From NCBI GenBank assembly GCA_902362875.1, contig CABIYF010000043.1, positions 1 to 12,041 on the forward strand: 12,041 bases of DNA. Direction: 5' to 3'. Under the pieces are notes generated by a model, which saw only the letters and a list, made by a program, of their open reading frames with translations, had not been told where the DNA came from and did no database searches. Of the stretch, positions 9,045-12,041 are shown piece after piece. A program made the translations under genes and the position numbers. Positions within the stretch are counted from its first letter, which is position 1. Each line of letters begins with the position of its first letter. The DNA is from Eubacteriaceae bacterium (lineage in GTDB: Bacteria; Bacillota; Clostridia; Lachnospirales; Lachnospiraceae).

Positions 9045-9073
9045 ATGGTAACAAATAGTTTCTTTGCTGTCAA
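9045..9073 (-). promoter_or_regulatory. Sigma-A type promoter of guaB
   Basis: Minus strand: consensus -35 TTGACA (9068-9073), 17-base spacer, -10 TACCAT (9045-9050). Predicted +1 is near 9038, giving a leader of about 47 bases with GCGAGGA as ribosome site. The leader is too short to hold a purine riboswitch. Confidence 0.8.
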
Positions 9074-9083
9074 CAGATAATTT

Positions 9084-9103
9084 TGCATTTTTTTGAAAAT
9101 GCA
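9084..9103. repeat. Small 8-4-8 inverted repeat upstream of the guaB promoter
   Basis: TGCATTTT (9084-9091) and AAAATGCA (9096-9103) are exact complements with a 4-base loop, ending about 10 bases upstream of the guaB -35. It could be a regulator site or just AT-rich upstream DNA. The stretch from 9104 to 9180 is AT-rich and shows no gene or clear signal. Confidence 0.4.
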
Positions 9104-9185
9104 TGAATTATTTTCTGTACATGTTTTGAATTATCTGAATATTCTAATTATAGTTATTTGCAACTAATTCTTTTTTTGGTACAAT

Positions 9186-9219
9186 AAAAGGAATTACTGC
9201 TTTCACAATAACTCCTTTT
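9186..9219 (-). terminator. Probable terminator of the nfn operon
   Basis: Arms 9186-9199 and 9206-9219 pair over 14 positions with two wobbles and a 6-base loop. On the minus strand the hairpin ends in TTTT followed by ATTG, so the T-run is partly inside the stem; on the plus strand it also ends in TTTT. It lies 42 bases after the stop of the IIA-like gene. A weaker match than the other terminators, but well placed. Confidence 0.7.
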
Positions 9220-9229
9220 ATATGATCTC

Positions 9230-9249
9230 GATATCAATAAATTGATATC
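9230..9249. repeat. Perfect 9-2-9 palindrome after the nfn operon
   Basis: GATATCAAT (9230-9238) and ATTGATATC (9241-9249) are exact complements around AA. It lies between the stop codon of the IIA-like gene and the terminator hairpin. There is no T-run after it, so alone it is not a terminator. It may stabilise the 3' end of the transcript. Confidence 0.5.
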
Positions 9250-9260
9250 TCTTGTAAATT

Positions 9261-9629
9261 CTATTCTTCCACGATGGAAAGTTTGCTTCCAACCGCAAGT
9301 TTTGGCATTGGTTTTGCCTCAACACAGATACTTCCAGGAAGACCTGCTTCTTTTGCTCCACTGAAGACAACTGTTAAATGTCCCAGTGTCTCCAAATTAG
9401 ACTGGGCAATATCTCCTACGGCAGTGATGAGATATTCTTTCTGATCTACAACCAGTTTATCTCCTTTTTTGATTGTTCCATCTACTTTTTTCTGATCGAT
9501 GAAATGACAGAAATCTTTTAATGTATCCGGTACATTTTCTCCGAAAAGTACGAACATACCTTCCTCAAAAAAAGCATCTACCTGTTCTCCCAGTTCGATA
9601 ATCTCAGTCTGAAATATTGCTTTTCCCAT
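9261..9629 (-). CDS. Orphan PTS glucitol/sorbitol IIA-like protein
   Basis: A 122-residue soluble protein whose whole length resembles the glucitol/sorbitol-specific IIA (SrlB/GutA) family. Shared features include the TAVGDIAQSNLETLGHLTV region (69-87), the LPG of AGLPGS (95-100), and the closing PMPKLAVGSKLSI. In E. coli SrlB, from memory, the phosphorylated residue is His43 in YCFIHCHG. Aligned without gaps, the matching stretch here, FCHFIDQK (40-47), has Ile44 at that position, and the nearest His is H42, two residues early. No sorbitol IIB, IIC, dehydrogenase or regulator gene is present. Instead the gene begins 14 bases after nfnB with a perfect AAAGGAGG site overlapping the nfnB stop. 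A regulatory role linked to NfnAB, rather than sugar uptake, is my inference. Confidence 0.82.
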   Translation of the reverse strand: MGKAIFQTEIIELGEQVDAFFEEGMFVLFGENVPDTLKDFCHFIDQKKVDGTIKKGDKLVVDQKEYLITAVGDIAQSNLETLGHLTVVFSGAKEAGLPGSICVEAKPMPKLAVGSKLSIVEE

Positions 9630-9643
9630 TTGGAATCCTCCTT

Positions 9644-11035
9644 TTATTTTCCCTGTAATTTCTGATCGATTGCTGCAGCTGCTTTCTTTCCTGCTCCCAT
9701 GGCAAGGATAACTGTTGCTGCTCCAGTTACTGTATCGCCACCTGCGTATACACTGTCTTTGCTTGTCTCCATTGTCTCTTCATTGACAATGATTCCACCC
9801 CATCTCTGAGTGTCAAGTCCTGGTGTTGTCTGACGGATCAGTGGGTTAGGGCTCTGTCCGATCGCAATGATGACTGTATCAACATCAAGATCGTAGTTAG
9901 ATCCTTCAATTGGACGTGGAGAACGTCTTCCAGATGCATCTGGTTCACCCAGTTCCTGTTTGATGATCTCCATGCTCTTAACCCATCCATTCTCATCTGC
10001 TTTGATCGCAGCTGGGTTATTTAAGAATTTGAAGATAATTCCTTCTTCTTTTGCGTGATGTAATTCTTCTAAACGTGCTGGTGCTTCTTCTTCGCTACGA
10101 CGGTATACGATGTAGACTTCTTCTGCACCTAATCGTTTTGCTGTTCTGGCAGCATCCATTGCTACGTTACCAGCTCCTACGACTGCTACTTTCTTACCAA
10201 CTTTGACTGGAGTTGGGCATTCTGGGAATTTGTATCCCTTCATTAAGTTTACACGTGTTAAGAACTCATTTGCAGAGTAAACTCCTAAGTGGTTCTCTCC
10301 AGGAATATTTAGGAATCTTGGAAGTCCTGCACCACTTCCTACGAATACTGCTTTGTATCCATCTTCCATTAATTCATCGATTGTGATAGAACGTCCAACG
10401 ATAACGTTAGTTTCAATATCTACGCCTAACTTCTGAACGCTTTCGATCTCTTTGGCTACCAGATCTTTTGGCAGACGGAATTCAGGAATACCATAACTTA
10501 ATACTCCACCTGGTTTATGTAACGCTTCAAAGACTGTTACATCATAACCTTTCTTGATCAGTTCTCCGGCACATGTGATACCAGCAGGTCCACATCCGAC
10601 AACTGCGACTTTCATTCCGTTCTTCTCGATATTAACTTCTGTTTCTTTAGCATTAGCCATATGCCAATCTGCTACGAAACGTTCCATACGTCCGATACCA
10701 ACAGGTTCTCCTTTGATACCGCGGACACATTTACCTTCACACTGGTTCTCCTGTGGACATACTCGTCCGCAGATTGCTGGTAATGCATTCTCCGTTGTGA
10801 TCACTTCATATGCACCTTCAAAGTCTCCTGCTGCGACTTTCTCGATAAATGCTGGAATTGGTACGTTAACCGGACATCCTCCAACACAAGGTTTGTTCTT
10901 ACAGTTTAAGCAACGAGTTGCTTCTTCCATTGCCATCTCTTTTGTATATCCAAGAGCAACCTCTTCAAAGTTCTTATTACGGACATTTGGGTCCTGTTCT
11001 GGCATAGGTACCTTCTTAAGACTCATATTTGCCAT
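9644..11035 (-). CDS. nfnB: NADPH-binding large subunit of Nfn (annotated often as glutamate synthase small chain, gltA)
   Basis: Large subunit of the NADH-dependent reduced ferredoxin:NADP+ oxidoreductase, a cytoplasmic flavin-based electron-bifurcating enzyme. In 463 residues it has two N-terminal [4Fe-4S]-type Cys sets, C42-x2-C45-x4-C50-x3-C54 and C89-x3-C93-x5-C99-x3-C103; an FAD Rossmann motif VVGCGPAG (145-152); and an NADPH Rossmann motif VVGAGNVAMD (285-294). The closing FAD motif is at 429-434 (VYAGGD). Known Nfn structures have one cluster with a Glu ligand; E96 and E100 in the second set are candidates. Databases often call such proteins glutamate synthase small subunit, but no large GltB gene is present and nfnA lies 3 bases upstream, so Nfn is the better call. 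The ATG follows GGGGG at 9 bases; Met4 is a possible alternative. Confidence 0.9.
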   Translation of the reverse strand: MANMSLKKVPMPEQDPNVRNKNFEEVALGYTKEMAMEEATRCLNCKNKPCVGGCPVNVPIPAFIEKVAAGDFEGAYEVITTENALPAICGRVCPQENQCEGKCVRGIKGEPVGIGRMERFVADWHMANAKETEVNIEKNGMKVAVVGCGPAGITCAGELIKKGYDVTVFEALHKPGGVLSYGIPEFRLPKDLVAKEIESVQKLGVDIETNVIVGRSITIDELMEDGYKAVFVGSGAGLPRFLNIPGENHLGVYSANEFLTRVNLMKGYKFPECPTPVKVGKKVAVVGAGNVAMDAARTAKRLGAEEVYIVYRRSEEEAPARLEELHHAKEEGIIFKFLNNPAAIKADENGWVKSMEIIKQELGEPDASGRRSPRPIEGSNYDLDVDTVIIAIGQSPNPLIRQTTPGLDTQRWGGIIVNEETMETSKDSVYAGGDTVTGAATVILAMGAGKKAAAAIDQKLQGK

Positions 11036-11038
11036 CGT

Positions 11039-11860
11039 TTACATCCCCCTTCCAATTCTGCATTCATGTTCTTCTTCTCTGAACATACCCTGACGCTGCA
11101 TACATTCGTCAAAGTTTACTTTAAATCCGTCAAAATCTGGTCCGTCAACACATGCGAATTTTGTTTCTCCACCGATGTTGACACGGCATCCACCGCACAT
11201 TCCTGTTCCATCGATCATGATCGGATTTAAAGATACCATAGTTGGGATGTCATATTCTTTTGTGATCTTAACCACATTCTTCATCATGATAAGTGGTCCG
11301 ATTGCAATAACTTCGTCATATTTCACTCCGGCTTTGATCTGTTCTTCTAATACAGTTGTAACAAAACCTTTTGTTCCAAGACTTCCATCATCTGTTGCAA
11401 TATATACATTATCACAGAATTCTTCAAATAATTCCTTAAGAATAACGAATTCTGCACTCTTACCACCGATGATAACATCAACTGGCACTCCCATCTTCGC
11501 TAACTTGCGAAGCTGTGGATATAATGGAGCTGCACCCACACCACCGGCTACACCGATGACACGGTCACATTTGTGTAAAGGAGCTGGCTGACCTAATGGC
11601 CCTACGAAATCCTGTACATATTCTCCTTCTTTTTTCTTACTTAATAATTCTGTTGTATATCCAACTACCTGATAAATGATCGTTACAGTCTCTTTCTCAC
11701 GATCAAAATCTGCAATTGTTAAAGGAACTCTCTCTCCATCTTCATCAACTCTGATAATGATGAATTGTCCTGGTTCACATTTTCTTGCCACATAAGGAGC
11801 ATGAATCTCCATTAACTCAACAGCCTGGTTGAGTGTCTGTTTCTTGACAATCTTATACAC
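11039..11860 (-). CDS. nfnA: NADH-binding small subunit of Nfn (ferredoxin--NADP reductase subunit alpha; SudB-like)
   Basis: Small subunit of the bifurcating Nfn complex; binds FAD, NAD(H) and a [2Fe-2S] cluster. The fold is that of ferredoxin reductase/PyrK: flavin motif RVPLT (47-51, numbering from the GTG at 11869), NAD-binding GVAGGVGAAPLYP (106-118), and a C-terminal iron-sulfur site D220-x4-C225-x2-C228-x11-C240. The Asp in place of the first PyrK Cys matches the Asp ligand reported for Nfn small subunits and argues against PyrK. The next gene is nfnB, 3 bases on. Start choice: GTG codons occur at 11869, 11863 and 11860. The ribosome site AAAGAGG runs into the first GTG, but lies 8 bases before the third, giving the usual beginning MYKIVKK, so I start at 11860; 11869 remains possible. 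Confidence 0.92.
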   Translation of the reverse strand: MYKIVKKQTLNQAVELMEIHAPYVARKCEPGQFIIIRVDEDGERVPLTIADFDREKETVTIIYQVVGYTTELLSKKKEGEYVQDFVGPLGQPAPLHKCDRVIGVAGGVGAAPLYPQLRKLAKMGVPVDVIIGGKSAEFVILKELFEEFCDNVYIATDDGSLGTKGFVTTVLEEQIKAGVKYDEVIAIGPLIMMKNVVKITKEYDIPTMVSLNPIMIDGTGMCGGCRVNIGGETKFACVDGPDFDGFKVNFDECMQRQGMFREEEHECRIGRGM

Positions 11861-11892
11861 CACGTACACCTCTTTCTTAAAATATCTTCCTT

Positions 11893-11919
11893 TTATTATA
11901 CATTGTAATTGTATAATAA
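11893..11919. promoter_or_regulatory. 10-7-10 dyad covering the nfn -10 box
   Basis: TTATTATACA (11893-11902) and TGTATAATAA (11910-11919) are exact complements with 7 bases between. The likely nfn -10, TATAAT on the minus strand (11895-11900), lies inside one arm. A protein bound here would block RNA polymerase. It does not match the Rex site pattern (TTGTGA-N4-6-TCACAA) that one might expect for a redox gene. Confidence 0.6.
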
Positions 11920-11923
11920 GAAA
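11895..11923 (-). promoter_or_regulatory. Probable nfn operon promoter
   Basis: On the minus strand a consensus -10 TATAAT (11895-11900) lies 17 bases from TTTCTT (11918-11923), a poor -35. Predicted +1 is near 11888, giving a leader of about 28 bases. A weak -35 with a dyad over the -10 suggests a regulated promoter. Confidence 0.6.
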
Positions 11924-11961
11924 GTATTTTTTATTTATTTTTTTTGTAAACCTGAATTATT

Positions 11962-11985
11962 CATGAGCAAATAAATTTGCTCATG
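11962..11985. repeat. Perfect 11-2-11 palindrome upstream of the nfn operon
   Basis: CATGAGCAAAT (11962-11972) and ATTTGCTCATG (11975-11985) are exact complements around AA. No direct T-run follows on the minus strand (GAATAATTC). On the plus strand a T-run comes only about 10 bases later. It may be the 3' hairpin of a gene beyond the window edge, or a distal operator. The rest of the 11870-12041 gap is AT-rich, with no open frame in the last 56 bases. Confidence 0.55.
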
Positions 11986-12041
11986 GTGTGTAATTGTTTT
12001 TGGATCTGTTTCAAATGTGTTCTATTTTACAAAAATACAGT

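Noticed and set aside
9644..11035. Glutamate synthase small subunit as the function
   Set aside because: No large GltB subunit is in the window, and the partner gene three bases upstream is the Nfn small subunit with its Asp-Cys3 cluster site.
10554..11093. Plus-strand open frame of 179 codons
   Set aside because: Lies antisense to the well-supported nfnB gene, has no family resemblance or good ribosome site, and is best explained as a shadow of nfnB codon use. The same holds for plus-strand frames at 4677-5192, 6768-7196, 11175-11591 and others.
11039..11869. PyrK, the dihydroorotate dehydrogenase electron-transfer subunit
   Set aside because: The fold is shared, but the first cluster Cys is Asp, the neighbour is nfnB, and no pyrD or other pyrimidine gene is nearby.
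11986..12041. Partial gene at the right edge
   Set aside because: All three minus-strand frames contain stops within these 56 bases and no start with a ribosome site is seen.

Overview
All genes in this 12 kb window lie on the minus strand, so transcription runs from high to low coordinates. The base composition is AT-rich, spacers are short, and ribosome-binding sites are strong AGGAGG-type. IMP dehydrogenase, Nfn-type electron bifurcation, a PE-synthesis pair and a solitary RND pump occur together. This fits an anaerobic low-GC Firmicute of class Clostridia, most likely a Lachnospiraceae-like gut bacterium. The family assignment is an inference from protein style, not a database match.

Layout in order of transcription. 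(1) 11869-9261: an operon of nfnA, nfnB and a small PTS glucitol-IIA-like gene. It follows a promoter whose -10 box sits inside a 10-7-10 dyad, and it ends at a hairpin at 9186-9219. NfnAB (bifurcating NADH-dependent reduced ferredoxin:NADP+ oxidoreductase) would balance NADH, NADPH and ferredoxin. The IIA-like protein has no other PTS partner here, and its usual phospho-accepting His appears to be missing or displaced. (2) 8991-7540: guaB, with its own promoter and a good intrinsic terminator. (3) 7345-3659: a 1228-residue RND efflux permease with its own promoter and no adaptor gene. The first extracytoplasmic loop carries an insert of about 200 residues predicted to form a long coiled-coil hairpin. 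(4) 3488-202: a compact four-gene membrane-lipid operon of a PAP2-family phosphatase or transferase, a flippase-like membrane protein, pssA and psd. A near-consensus promoter drives it, a perfect 14-2-14 palindrome lies at the predicted start of transcription, and a strong terminator closes it at 127-154.

PssA and Psd together make phosphatidylethanolamine from CDP-diacylglycerol and serine. The PAP2 and flippase-like proteins probably act on lipid phosphates or lipid carriers in the same membrane. Bases 1-120 hold no gene but contain two hairpins with mutually complementary segments, possibly a dispersed palindromic element.

The best candidates for something new are the nfnAB plus orphan IIA operon, the RND pump with a built-in coiled-coil hairpin, and the operator-like palindromes at the two operon promoters. 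No CRISPR array, insertion sequence, tRNA or rRNA was seen.
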